Positions 1-11,641 of a stretch of 64,000 nucleotides of DNA are shown one piece after another. The notes beneath the pieces are model-generated. The model was given only the letters and a program-made list of their open reading frames with translations, was not told where the DNA came from and did not search any database. Position 1 is the stretch's first letter. Every line of letters begins with the position of its first letter. This stretch comes from Argopecten irradians. Taxonomy: Eukaryota > Mollusca > Bivalvia > Pectinida > Pectinidae. Where the stretch lies: positions 36,585,262-36,649,261 of the forward strand of contig NC_091144.1 of the NCBI RefSeq assembly GCF_041381155.1, given 5' to 3'. Made by a program: the position numbers and the translations under genes.

Positions 1-744
1 TTAAAAAACTTTTTAAACCGTAGTGCTAATTGCATATTTTAAAATGCTAAATAACAAATTCTCACAAAGTATGCCATTTCAAAAGAATAAGACAAATATT
101 ACATGCAATACATAGCATAGTTACTAGTTGAACTTCATCTTGAATTCATTTTTAATGAAAACACATTTGAATATATTTCATTTTTGTCTAAAAAAAAAAA
201 AATTTGCAGATTTTTCTCAATCAATAAGAAATTTAAAGTATTGAAATATCTTCTCCGTATATACATATTAATATGTGAGCCCCCCTATCTTGACGGCAAA
301 GCATACTTAGGCCATTTTTGGTTATACAGTTTGACTGGTTGGACCTAGTTGTTTGTTTATTAATCAAAGACGAACCTGGTGATTTTATATTGTTTTCAGA
401 CGAGCCTTGACAAAGCCCTCACAGGCCTGTATCAAGAAATGCTGGTCCGTCAGGATTTATACTTGAAATACTGACTTTAACAAACGGTCGAACCAGTTGT
501 TCCGAATAAACGAAAACGACCATAGTGTAGTTTCATAGTTGTCCTAGAGTTATCTCTCTTACGAAGAATTTTCAAACAGGTATGTGAGGCCCCCTATCTT
601 GACGGCAATGCATACATGGTGTAGTTTCATAGTTGTCCTCCTTATAATAATAACAACATTTTCTAATGATATCTTACATACATTCATGTAAAAATAGTTC
701 TCAAATTTACTTTTTACAATTTGTAGAATGAAGAACGCAATATA
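1..744. other. AT-rich stretch, no gene
   Basis: No coding signal was seen. A short phrase, ccccctatcttgacggcaa, occurs near 282 and again near 590. The phrase gtgtagtttcatagttgtcc occurs near 524 and 610. These look like remnants of a dispersed repeat duplicated locally. Confidence 0.5.
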
Positions 745-2290
745 TTTTATGCAATTTTTTTTTGCATGTCTGTTTTCAATAGCATGATTATGGAATTCTG
801 TAGAAACAGTCTACGGCACAATTTTATTTAAAACTTGCGTAATACTACTAGTTGTCTCTCTTAAATATGCTTTTTTGTGATTTGAAAAGGTCCAAAGGAC
901 CTGAATTCTTTGTGTTCAATTTTGATTTAAATAACCTGCACAAACATGCCAAAATGGGAATCGTTTGTGAAATATTCTAAATTTCTTATTCATAAATCAT
1001 TTGAGTAGATAATATATGTTATACCTTAGCATTACCATTTTTTTTAACAGAAAAATTAGTTTGAAATAATCATTTTTACAAATAAGTAATACTTTTGTAA
1101 AAAATCGAAAACGAAACATTGCTTTTTGTCATCTCATTTCACCCTGTTAAAAGGTTTGTTCACGTTTTTACCCTGCATTAAAATACTCTCCGGACATTAT
1201 CTGCCTACCAGGTATGTGTAAATTAGTTTTACAAGTAAATTCCAGGAAAAAAGTTTTTGGGCGAGTTGAACATAGTGAAAGCAGCTAGCCATGAGGCACT
1301 TCTTTGTTAATATGCACCTAGTGCATTTCCATTTTAAGATTTCAGCGTCCAATTTAAGTGAAAATTGGTGTAGAATAATAATTTGTTGGCCATGTTAACG
1401 AAAAAGACCTTGTAGTAGTTGAGAGAAATTTTGTTATCGTCAGATTTAGGTGAAAATTGGTTATATTGGGGTTATGAAGTATGCTGAATAACATGGGGAA
1501 AAAGTTCCAAAATTCTTGGTTTCCATGGTAAAAAAAATTGGCAGGTGATGTTTGATCCTGATTGATAAAAATTTGTACTTATGTGATACTGTAATGATAT
1601 TTTATGCAATTTTTTTTTGCATGTCTGTTTTCAATAGCATGATTATGGAATTCTGTAGAAACAGTCTACGGCACAATTTTATTTAAAACTTGCGTAATAC
1701 TACTAGTTGTCTCTCTTAAATATGCTTTTTTGTGATTTGAAAAGGTCCAAAGGACCTGAATTCTTTGTGTTCAATTTTGATTTAAATAACCTGCACAAAA
1801 CATGCCAAAATGGGAATCGTTTGTGAAATATTCTAAATTTCTTATTCATAAATTATTTGAGTAGATATATATGTTATACCTTAGCATTACCATTTTTTTT
1901 AACAGAAAAATTAGTTTGAAATAATCATTTTTACAAATAAGTAATACTTTTGTAAAAAATCGAAAACGAAACATTGCTTTTTGTCATCTCATTTCACCCT
2001 GTTAAAAGGTGTGTTCACATTTTTACCCTGCATTAAAATACTCTCCGGACATTTAAGTCAAAATTGGTGTGGAATAATAATTTGGTGGCCATGTAAACGA
2101 AAAAGACCCTGTATTAGTTGAGAGAAATTTTGTTGTTGTCAGATTTAGGTGAAAATTGGTTATATTGGGGTAATGAAGTATGCTGAATAACATGGGAAAA
2201 AAATAAAAAAATTATTGGTTTCCATAGTAAAAAAAATTGCTGATCCTGATCGATGAAAATTTGTACTTATGTGATACTGTATTAAAGCCA
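745..2290. repeat. Tandem duplication, two units of about 0.85 and 0.7 kb
   Basis: The sequence from about 745 to 1200 reappears almost unchanged from about 1600 to 2050, including the phrase ttttgcatgtctgttttcaa. The following part, about 1345-1590, reappears at about 2050-2285. The second unit lacks roughly 140 bases present in the first (about 1200-1340). The few differences imply a recent event. No open frame of note lies inside. Confidence 0.85.
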
Positions 2291-2810
2291 ATTTTCTTCC
2301 GCGATTTCCATTTTTAAAACCAAGTTCTTGAAAATAAACATTCGTGAATTAGAAAATTGACTGGACATTCATATCAGTATCAATAATGTAGATACTAATT
2401 CGTGGAAATAAACGTTTGCGAATGTTATGTACAAGGATCGTGAAATTCGTAAAAAGTAAGTCTCACATGAAATAAAGTTGGTTCAGTATGAGGTATGCCA
2501 AATAAAATTAGTAACAGTTTGAAATACTTTGTTGCCATGGTAACAAAATATGAAGGCCTCTGATTGGTCACAATTACGATTATTGCCTTGGTGATGTTTT
2601 AATTCTGTTCTCTACATAAGAGGGAAAGATAAACTTATTTTTGTAACTTTTGAGTTTGAATTGCTCTAAAGCTAATAAAAATGCATTGGTATTAAAAAAG
2701 AAACTTTGTTTCACCCAAGAGCATATTGTGTTGTGCCCTTTTGTAATGTTAGAGAAAATGCAAGAATACAAATTGACTAATTTCATAGTGTATAATATTA
2801 TGTTAGTTTA
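2291..2810. other. No gene seen
   Basis: AT-rich sequence with short open frames on both strands that overlap each other and show no recognisable protein. It probably contains worn repeat sequence. Confidence 0.4.
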
Positions 2811-3455
2811 TTATCCCCCGCGAAACACGTTTGCGGGGGGATATTGATTTGGGCTCTGTCCGTCCGTGCGTCCGTCCGTCCGTCCGCGTATCGTTTCCGG
2901 GCTATAACTCCTAAACCGTTCAAACTTGGCTACACGAAACTTTCTGTACATGTTAGGCTAGTGCTCTAGTTGTGCCTTTTGCTAATGGGAACCTTTCATT
3001 TTCGATACTTTTTCTGTTACCATGGAAACTTATTCAAAAATACCATATTATTAAAGTTTCCTTTCTATTCCGGGCTATAACTCGAAAACCGTTCAACTTG
3101 GCTACACGAAACTTTTTGTACATGTTAGGCTAGTGCTCTAGTTGTGCCTTTTTCTGATGGGAACCTTCCATTTTCAATACTTTTTCTGTTACCATGGAAA
3201 CTTATTAAAAAAATACCATATTATTAAGTTTCCTTTCTATTCCGGGCTATAACTCGAAAACCGTTCAACTTGGCTACATGAAACTTTCTGTACATGTTAG
3301 GCTAGTGCTATAGTTGTGCCTTTTGCTAATGGGAACCTTTCATTTTCGATACTTTTCTTTTACCATGGAAACTTATTCAAAAATACCATATTATTAAAGT
3401 TTCCTTTCTATTCCATGTTATCCATGTACAACCACACAGCTGTCATATTGTTTTT
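2811..3455 (+). mobile_element. Hairpin-ended non-autonomous element with three internal repeats (family A, copy 1)
   Basis: It starts with a hairpin made of TATCCCCCGC and GCGGGGGGATA, followed by a run of gtccgtccgt and then three direct repeats of about 172 bp. The repeats begin with ccgggctataactc near 2897, 3070 and 3242. The layout (terminal hairpin, simple CCGT run, central tandem repeats) resembles the pearl/Helentron-associated elements known in bivalves. The right end seems to be cut off by the next element at 3456. The same family lies in reverse at 41460-42218. The class assignment is inference. Confidence 0.6.
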
Positions 3456-6400
3456 AGGTCATCTGTTAGGTCAGAATGACTATTGTCATCGTTCGTGTTT
3501 CGTCCGTCGTCGTGCGCCGTCCGCCGTCCGCCGTGCGCCGTCCGCCGTGCGCCGCCGTGCGTCGTGCGTAAGACTATTTATACAAAAGCCTACTCCTCCT
3601 TAACCCTTGAGCGGATTACATCCATATTTGGTGTGAAACATCATTGGGGAAGGACAATCATATTTTATATAAATGAGCCTGGTCCGACCCCTTGGGGCTG
3701 AGGGGTGGGGCCCCAAAAGGGCAAATTTTCTTAATTTTAGCTTTAAAATCCTACTCCTCCTTCATCCTTGGATGGATTTCATCCATATTTGGTGTGAAAC
3801 ATCATTGGGGATGGACAATCATATTTTATATAAATGAGCCTTGTCCGACCCCTAGGGGCTGAGGGGTGGGGCCCCAAAAGGGCAAATTTTCTTAATTTAA
3901 GCTTTAAAATCCTACTTCTCTTTCATCCTTGGATGGATTTCATCCATATTTGGTGGGAAACATCATTGGGGAAGGACATTCATATTTTATATAAATGAGC
4001 CTGGTCCGACCCCTAGGGGCTGAGGGATGGGGCCCAAAAAAGGGCAAATTTTCTTAATTTTTAGCTTTAAAATCTTACTCCTCCTTCATCCTTGGATGGA
4101 TTTCATCTATATTTGGTGTAAAACATCGTTGGGGAAGGACAATCATATTTTATATAAATGAGCCTGGTCCGATCCCTAGGGGCAGAGGGGCGGGGCTCCA
4201 AAAGAGGAAATTTTCTTAATTTAAGCTTTAAAATCCTACTCCTCCTTCATCCTTGAATGGATTTCATCCATATTTGGTGTGGAACATCATTGGAGAAGAA
4301 CAATCACATTTTATATAAATGAGCCTTGTCCGACCCCTTAGGGGGCTGAGGGGTGGGGCCCCAAAAGGGGCAAATTTTCTTAGTTTTAGCTTTAAAATCC
4401 TACTCCTCCTTCATCCTTGGATGGATTTCATCCATATTTGGTGTGAAACATCATTGGGGATGGACAATCATATTTTATATAAATGAGCCTGGTCCGACCC
4501 CTAGGGACTGAGGGATGGGGCCCAAAAAAAGGGCAAATTTTCTTAATTTTAGCTTTAAAATCCTACTCCTCTTTCATCCTTGAATGGATTTCATCTATAT
4601 TTGGTGTAAAAACATCATTGGGGAAGGACAATCATATTTTCTATAAATGAGCCTGGTCCGAACCCTAGGGGCTGAGGGGTGGGGCCCCGAAAGGACAAAT
4701 TTTCTTAACTTTAGCTTTAAAATCCTTACTTCTCCTTCATCCTTGGATGGATTTCATCCATATTTGGTGTGAAAAAATCGTTGGGAAGAAGGACAATCAT
4801 ATTTTATATAAATGAGCCTGGTCCGACCCCTAGGGGCAGAGGGGCGGGGCTCCAAAAAGAGAAATTTTCTTAATTTTAGCTTTAAAATCCTACTCCTCAT
4901 TCATCCTTGAATGGATTTCATCCATATTTGTGTGTGAAACATCATTGGGGAAGGGACAATCATATTTATTATATAAATGAGCCTGGTCCGACCCCTAGGG
5001 GCAGAGGGGCGGGGCTCCAAAAGAGGAAATTTTCTTAATTTAAGCTTTAAAATCCTACTCCTCCTTCATCCTTGGATGGATTTCATCCATATTTGGTGTG
5101 AAACATCATTGGGGAAGGACAATCATATTTTATATAAATGAAAAAGATCCGACCCCTATGGGGCAGAGGGGCGGGGCCCCAAAAGGGCAAATTTTCTTAA
5201 TTTTAAGCTTTAAAATCCTACTCCTCATTCATCCTTGAATGGATTTCATCCATATTTGGTGTGAAACATCATTGGGGAAGGACAATCATAAGCTTTAAAT
5301 ATAAATGAGCCTGGTCCGACCCCTAGGGGCTGAGGGGTGGGGCCCCAAAAGGGCAAATTTTCTTATTTTAAGCTTTAAAATCCTACTCCTCTTTCATCCT
5401 TGGATGGATTTCATCCATATTTGGTGTGAAACATCATTGGGGAAGGACAATCATATTTTATATAAATGAGCCTGGTCCGACCCCTAGGGGCTGAGGGGTG
5501 GGGCCCCAAAAGGGCAAATTTTCTTAATTTTAGCTTTAAAAAATCCTACTCCTCCTTTCATCCTTGAATGGATTTCATCTATATTTGGTGTAAAATATCA
5601 TTGGGGAAGGACAATCATATTTTTATATAAATGAGCCTGGTCCGAACCCCTAGGGGCTGAGGGATGGGGCCCCGAAAGGGCAAATTTTCTTAATTTTAGC
5701 TTTAAAATCCTACTTCTCCTTCATCCTTGAATGGATTTCATCCATATTTGGTGTGTAAAAATATCATTGGGGAAGGACAATCATATTTTATATAAATGAG
5801 CCTGGTCCGACCCCTAGGGGCTGAGGGGTGGGGCCCCAAAAGGACAAATTTTCTTAACTTTTAGCTTTAAAATCCTACTTCTCCTTCATCCTTGGATGGA
5901 TTTCATCCATATTTGGTGTGAAACATCGTTGGGAAGAAGGACAATCATCATATTTTATATAAATGAGCCTGGTCCGACCCCTAGGGGCAGAGGGGCGGGG
6001 GCTCCAAAAGAGGAAATTTTCTTAATTTAAGCTTTAAAATCCTACTCCTCCTTCATCCTTGAATGGATTTCATCCATATTTGGTGTGAAACATCATTGGG
6101 GAAGGACAATCATATTTTATATAAATGAAACCTGATCCGACCACTATGGGCAGAGGGGCGGGGCCCCAAAAGGGCAAATTTTCTTAATTTAAGCTTTAAA
6201 ATCCTACTCCTCTTTCATCCTTGGATGGATTTCATCCATATTTGGTGTGAAACATCATTGGGGAAGGACAATTCATATTTTATATAAATGAGCCTGGTCC
6301 GACCCCTAGGGGCTGAGGGATGGGGCCCAAAAAAGGGCAAATTTTCTTAATTTTAGCTTTAAAATCCTACTCCTCCTTCATCCTTGAATGGATTCCATCT

Positions 6401-7685
6401 ATATTTGGTGTAAAATATCATTGGGGAAGGACAATCATATTTTTATATAAATGAGCCTGGTCCGAACCCTAGGGGCTGAGGGGTGGGGCCCCGAAAGGGC
6501 AAATTTTCTTTTAATTTTAGCTTTAAAATCCTACTTCTCCTTTATCCTTGGATGGATTTCATCCATATTTGGTGTGAAACATCGTTGGGGAAGAAGGACA
6601 ATCATATTTTATATATAAATGAGCCTGGTCCGACCCCTAGGGGCAGAGGGGCGGGGCTCCAAAAGGGGAAATTTTTCTTAATTTAAGCTTTAAAATCCTA
6701 CTCCTCCTTCATCCTTGAATGGATTTCATCCATATTTGGTGTGAAACATCATTGGGGAAGGACAATCATATTTTATATAAATGAAATAGATCCGATCACT
6801 ATGGGCAGAGGGGCGGGGCTCCAAAAGGTCAAATTTTCTTAATTTAAGCTAGATCCTACTCCTCCTTCATCCTTGGATGGATTTCATCCATATTTAGTGT
6901 AAAACATCATTGGGGAAGGACAATCATATTTTATATAAATGAGCCTGGTCCGACCCCTAGGGACAGAGGGATGGGGCCTAAAAAGGGGAAATTTTCTTAA
7001 TTTAAGCTTAAAAATCCTACTAGTCCTTCATCCTTGGATGGATTTCATCCATATTTGGTGTGAAACATCATTGGGGAAGGACAATCGCATTTTATATATG
7101 AGTCTGGTCCGACCCCTAGGGGCTGAGGTGTGGGGACCCAAAAGGGCAAATTTTCTTAATGTTAGCCGGCCCACTTCCTGTTTTCAGATTTTGGTCTCCA
7201 ATCTCAATGAAAATTGGTCTATAGGGGTTTAAATTAATGCCGAACAACATGCAAACATTTTCATTAAGTCTTTGGTTTTCCAAGATGGCCGCTGGCCCAC
7301 TTCCTGTTTTCAGGTTTCAGTCTCCAATCTCAAGGAAAATTGGTCTATAGGGGTTTTAATTGATTCTGAAGGGGAACTTAGGTGAGGACAATCATATTTT
7401 ATAAAGGACCGAGCTAAGACCCATGCGGATAGTGTGGCGGATGTCCAAAATGGAAGCTTTGCTGAAATTTGGCTTTAAAATCCGTAAATGGGTTACAACC
7501 ATATGTGGATGAAGGGCTACCAAGTTTGTTCAACGAATGACATTTACCTATTTCAGAAACTTACATATTCAACTAAGGAGTTCCTTGTATTGTTTATATT
7601 AATCGTTAAACCAATACTTTATACTGTGACTTTGTTGTTTTGTGCAATGAGTCAGATGACCGTTAAGGCCCATGGGCCTCTTGTT
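3456..7685 (+). mobile_element. 4.2-kb VNTR-bearing element (family B), Helentron/pearl-like
   Basis: The left end reads AGGTCATCTG and the right side carries its complement CAGATGACC, close to a perfect hairpin AGGCCCATGGGCCT followed by CTTGTT. After a CG-rich simple stretch (cgtccgccg repeats, about 3483-3570), the body is a tandem array and then a unique tail. No transposase frame is visible, so it is non-autonomous. It sits directly after a TTTTT tract, like the element at 17375. Short open frames in the array are by-products of the repeat. Confidence 0.65.
3590..7175 (+). repeat. Tandem array, about 22 copies of a 164-bp unit
   Basis: Each unit carries ggatttcatccatatttggt, then an acatcattgggg block, then atataaatgagcctggtccg, then a GGGG-rich block ending in gggcaaatttt. 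Unit starts run from about 3603 to 7037 at intervals of 155-170 bases. Units differ by single changes and short indels, notably in the G/C-rich block. This is the VNTR core of the family B element. Confidence 0.9.
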
Positions 7686-8700
7686 CAGTTTTAGAATACC
7701 CATATATTGTTACTTGTGAATTTGGACAATTGCTTTGATGCAGTTCCATCAACATAATGAGATGTAAATTATGCAATGTATATATTTAGATATGTTTGTG
7801 TCATAAAAAATATCATATTCATATTACTTAAACATGTTACATCAATTCTGTGTTCTTTTATTCTTTTAAATGTCATGTTACTGGAGAGCGGATATATTGT
7901 TGTATGAATTTATTCAAGGACAATACTAAGCTCTGTTCAAATAGTTAAACCTACATGGATGACAATATCAAGATTTAAACTCTTAGTTACAATGAGCTTC
8001 ATTTATTTTATGTTTGAGCTTTCATACACAACTGGGCGCGGGGGGATAATGCCAAGCTTTGCGGCTCCTTGTTAAGGTACCTATGGAATTTAAAGCCACC
8101 TCGGACAAATAACTACATTGGCTATATTTCAGCCTTTGAAAAGATTTTATCATGGACTTCAATTTAACAAAAAATCTGCTGAATGTATAGCTACATACTA
8201 GCATGTTTTAAAAATGTTTGAAAAATATGGATAAAATGAAAACATGCCAAAAAATCAATTTTTAGTCAAAGTAATTAGTAGATATCAATATAAATGGGTT
8301 AAAATATAAATGTATAATGAAGCCTCTTTCATTAGCATTCAACAAAAAAAAAATGTTAAAAAGGTGGACACAAAGGGTCCCTTTGCCCAATACCCAGAGT
8401 ATTCATAGAAAATATTTCAGACCCTTTATGCCTCTTTTTTAATCAAGAGATAAAAAGCACATATAAAGCAGTTATGCACTTATTCTTTTAACAATTCAAA
8501 TTTGATAGAAATCAGAACATTGGCAGATTTGGTATCCGCACTTTGTACAGTCAAACATTTTAACATTTAGAATAATCCAATAGACAACAAGCCGGAAAAT
8601 AAACCCCTGAGATTTCAAAAAGAAAAGTTAAAATGTGGTCATACTTAAAGTAACTTGGATATCTAAGTGTCGATATTATGCGTCTTGAGTTACTGAAAAT
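7686..8700. other. No gene seen
   Basis: AT-rich sequence with scattered short frames. There is no repeated structure that could be delimited and no recognisable protein on either strand. Confidence 0.4.
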
Positions 8701-8702
8701 AT

Positions 8703-8900
8703 AGAGAATCTAAGGACGTGTATGCACCACACTGGACGATCATGGAAGAAGGTCTGGAAGTAAGAGGCAACTGCAGAAACCATGGCTGCCTTGGCCACAA
8801 GGGAGCTATGAGAAGTAGAGAATATGAATGCTCCAGAACCTTCTGGAGCACCATACCATCCAGATTACACATGAGACCTGATATATTATCGCTTCTCAAG
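8703..8900 (+). other. Possible orphan exon or gene fragment
   Basis: One frame reads without a stop from about 8703 to a donor-like CTCAAG|gtaaat at 8900. It contains WTIMEEGLEVRGNCRNHGC. The pattern G-L-x-V-x-G-x-C-x-N-x-x-C resembles a small cysteine motif seen in some invertebrate proteins, but this is recall and not a search result. No neighbouring exon was found. The opposite strand is also open for 69 codons, which weakens the case. VNTR repeat sequence follows at once. Confidence 0.2.
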
Positions 8901-8924
8901 GTAAATCGACGAGTGCCAGGCAGC

Positions 8925-9205
8925 CATCTTGGATTTTGGCAGTTGATGTTTGTTACCGCTATTTCTCAGAAAGTACTGAAGGGATCTGTCTCAAATTTCA
9001 TATTTAAGTTTATCTAGGGCCCTAGTTGTGCATATTGCATTTTAGGACCGATCGGTTGACAGGATGGCCGCCATGCAACCATCTTGGATTTTGCTATTTC
9101 TCAGAAAGTACTGAAGGGATCGTTCTCAAATTTTCAGGTAGGTTCTTCTAGGGCCCTAGTTCTGCCTATTGCATTTTGGGACCGATCGGTCAACAAGATG
9201 TTAAA
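8925..9205 (+). mobile_element. Fragment of family C hairpin element
   Basis: Almost two units of the roughly 155-bp family C repeat are present, with the phrases ctatttctcagaaagtactg and gaccgatcggt. Neither terminal hairpin is present, so this is a truncated copy in the same orientation as the copy at 17375. Confidence 0.75.
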
Positions 9206-10150
9206 ACTAATAAATCAAACGGTTCCCCTGGAAGACAAAGTCCGAGAAAAAAATTATTGCTGACTTAACCTTCTCTCTGAATGAAACCTTCCGATCAGCA
9301 AAAAGTTGAGACCCAACCAAGTATCCTGCACTAACGATCTGCTGACTATGTGCAACATGAGGGAGTTATGTGATTTTATGAAACTCGTCTGTTAGTTTTC
9401 ATTTTTGCACGCCAATGTTTCTGAAAATAAAAATTTGTTAGACTCTAAAGATTTCGTTTCATAAAATCTCATATGAAATGAACATTTACATTATAGGTTA
9501 TATATTACATTTCACATTCCATCGCACATCGATCATATGTCCCCAAATGTACATATGACAAGAAAAATATTTTTTTTAATGTAGGACAAAAAATATATAT
9601 TTTGTGTAGGGTGAAAATTTTTTTTTTTCTTTTACGTGCTCACGTAAAACACTTTGTGTAAGACAACAAATATTTTTTACGACGCGAAAAAAAAAATACT
9701 AAAAATACTGAAAGGTTGTTTACCTAGCCCTGTATCCCATTTCCAGAAAATGTGGTAATTAATTTTAAAATGCTCTGAACACTACAAAAATAATCCGATC
9801 TAAATATTTTTTAGTATTTTTTTTTTTTTTTTTTGCGCGTCGTAAACCTGTGCTTGAACACCCAATGGATGTTACACATCATGTATGTCAAAAATATGAC
9901 AACCAAAAAATAATTAAGCGATTATGATTGTGATTCAATGGTTTTACTTCAATTTTAACCCCGTGTTCTAGTTTGATCTGATATCATTTCTCAATAGTTC
10001 AACATTTTCTAGGACCAAGTTAGGAATATAGTTGAAATTCAAAGAAGTTTAACCACTTTCAGGTACTGGAGCCTACATTACAATTGTACGTTTATGTGCA
10101 TATAAATGTAACATATGTTATGTCCACTGGTTCCATGACATTAAACATGT
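9206..10150. repeat. AT-rich region with an inverted-repeat MITE at about 9675-9846
   Basis: Inverted arms begin tttacgacgcg at 9675 and end gcgcgtcgtaaa at 9846, with matching A- and T-tracts (aatactaaaaata against tttttagtattt). Total length is about 170 bp. A short palindrome, ttttacgtgctcacgtaaaa, lies near 9630. No gene is visible elsewhere in the stretch. Confidence 0.55.
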
Positions 10151-10179
10151 CTACATCTGTAACAGTTTTCGTCCGATAC

Positions 10180-10662
10180 TAACGTCGTTTGGTAACGTCA
10201 ACGGAGATCGGAAATAAGCCCCGCCCACCTCAAAGCTGATTGGCTTGACGGAAATACCCTAGTGATGGTGTATGCTACTTTCTAGGGGTGTTTTAGCTCG
10301 AAAGACTAGCACACAGCTGAGCGAGGTTTTAGAAAAAGAAGGGAGCGAGTAGATTTAATAAATTAACTTTTATAAAGCGTAAATAAAGTAGAGGTATATA
10401 TTAATTTCACATGGGGACGTTGATTAAAAACGAGTTGTCGTTCGTTTTGTCTATAGTTATAGATGATAATCTGCCACATCGTCGGTTAACCACGTTATCA
10501 GTCTTCACTACATTGCGGCCTGATAAACTAAGTGTACTGGACTTTATACATTGGATTTAGAGGGCGTACATGTATCTACCAGGGAGTACCAACAACAGAG
10601 ATCATCACCAAGGACAGAAATATTGAAAGTACTACACAAAAAGGACAGACGTCAGTCAAAAG
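10180..10662 (+). promoter_or_regulatory. Candidate promoter and untranslated first exon of TRIM copy 1
   Basis: The region is richer in CpG than its surroundings. It contains ccccgcccacc (GC-box-like) and gattggc (reverse CCAAT) near 10217-10245. It ends in a donor-like GTCAAAAG|gtaatg at 10662. A matching acceptor, tattccag|att, lies at 13485 just upstream of the TRIM start codon, giving a 2.8-kb intron. Linking the two is inference, and no transcript evidence is available. Confidence 0.35.
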
Positions 10663-10864
10663 GTAATGTTGATATAATTATACGTGACTTATGACCTTTA
10701 AGATGAATTTCTTTGTTTTAAATGATCGTAACTTCTTTGAAGTAAAAACAAAGTTTATAATGATAATCCTACGCAAACCGAAAGTTCAATTCAAAATCAA
10801 CCATTGTGCTTTTTTTTATATAATTCAATACCATTATATGAGGGATTTTATAATAACTGTGGGA

Positions 10865-11072
10865 ACTGTGGTGGCCGTATGGTTATGCTGTTCCGACATA
10901 TTACCACAGGCCCTCCACCTCTGGGTCTGAGTTCGAATCCCATGTGGGACAGTTGCCAGGTACTGTCCGCGGGTCGGTGATTTTTTCCGGGTACTCTGGC
11001 TTTCCTTCTGCCACGTCCTTACATGACTCATGTTGTTAATAGGACCTTAAACTAATAAAACCCAAAACCTTT
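10865..11072 (+). mobile_element. tRNA-derived SINE
   Basis: A tRNA-like head has an A-box-like gtggccgtatggttatgctg and a clear B box, gagttcgaatccc, at about 10929. A conserved body follows with cgggtcggtga and gggtactctggctttcct. The tail reads aataggaccttaaact and ends in aaaacccaaaa. Related copies lie at 26098, 29362 (reverse) and 37905 (reverse). Confidence 0.75.
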
Positions 11073-11276
11073 CAACACCTATCATTACCTTCTAATTACT
11101 GTTATTTTAGGGTGTCGGAGTTATTTAGTTAAAACGAAGCGTAAACAGGGAAGAATTAAGATACATAATACGATCTAACATTAGGAGATGACAAGTACAC
11201 TTTACCTAGTAAGGGTTGTAACACCGTAATTAGATTTACCTGTAATATTCTACTGTCGGAGACATGAACTAGTTAA

Positions 11277-11637
11277 AGGCCCACTATCTTTAACAAAACA
11301 AAAATGAAAATTTTCTTAAAAACAATAATTGTATATGAAAATGTATATATTATTGGCCTAGAAGGATGTTATAACACCAATCAAATGCAAGATTCCCTGC
11401 ATTTCGCTGTGCGTCTGGCCCAGTGATAATCAACCGACGCGCGGTAATTAGTATGACGGCGGGAATCATAAAACGACCCGCGTTATGAAAAGCATTTCAT
11501 TTATTTAAATTCAATTTTTAAGAAGGTAATGGTAAGTGTAGTATTAACGGTAACTTTTGTGACTCTATAAAGTTATCAATTTCGTTTTACAATTCCATTT
11601 TAAATATTAAAAGCCGTTTCGGAAATGTAGTCACCCT
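11277..11637. mobile_element. TTAA-flanked MITE, 361 bp (family AGGCCCACTA)
   Basis: The left end is TTAA then AGGCCCACTA and the right end is TAGTCACCCT then TTAA, giving imperfect terminal inverted repeats flanked by TTAA on both sides. The interior has no open frame. Length and flank match the TTAA-flanked family at 24920, suggesting mobilisation by the same kind of transposase. Confidence 0.6.
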
Positions 11638-11641
11638 TTAA

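Noticed and set aside
3316-7232. Several open frames with repeated WMDFIHIWCETSLG
   Set aside because: They arise from the 164-bp array in one chance-open frame and change frame from unit to unit.
10865-10945. tRNA gene
   Set aside because: A and B boxes are present but no cloverleaf closes, and the sequence continues into a SINE body shared with other copies.
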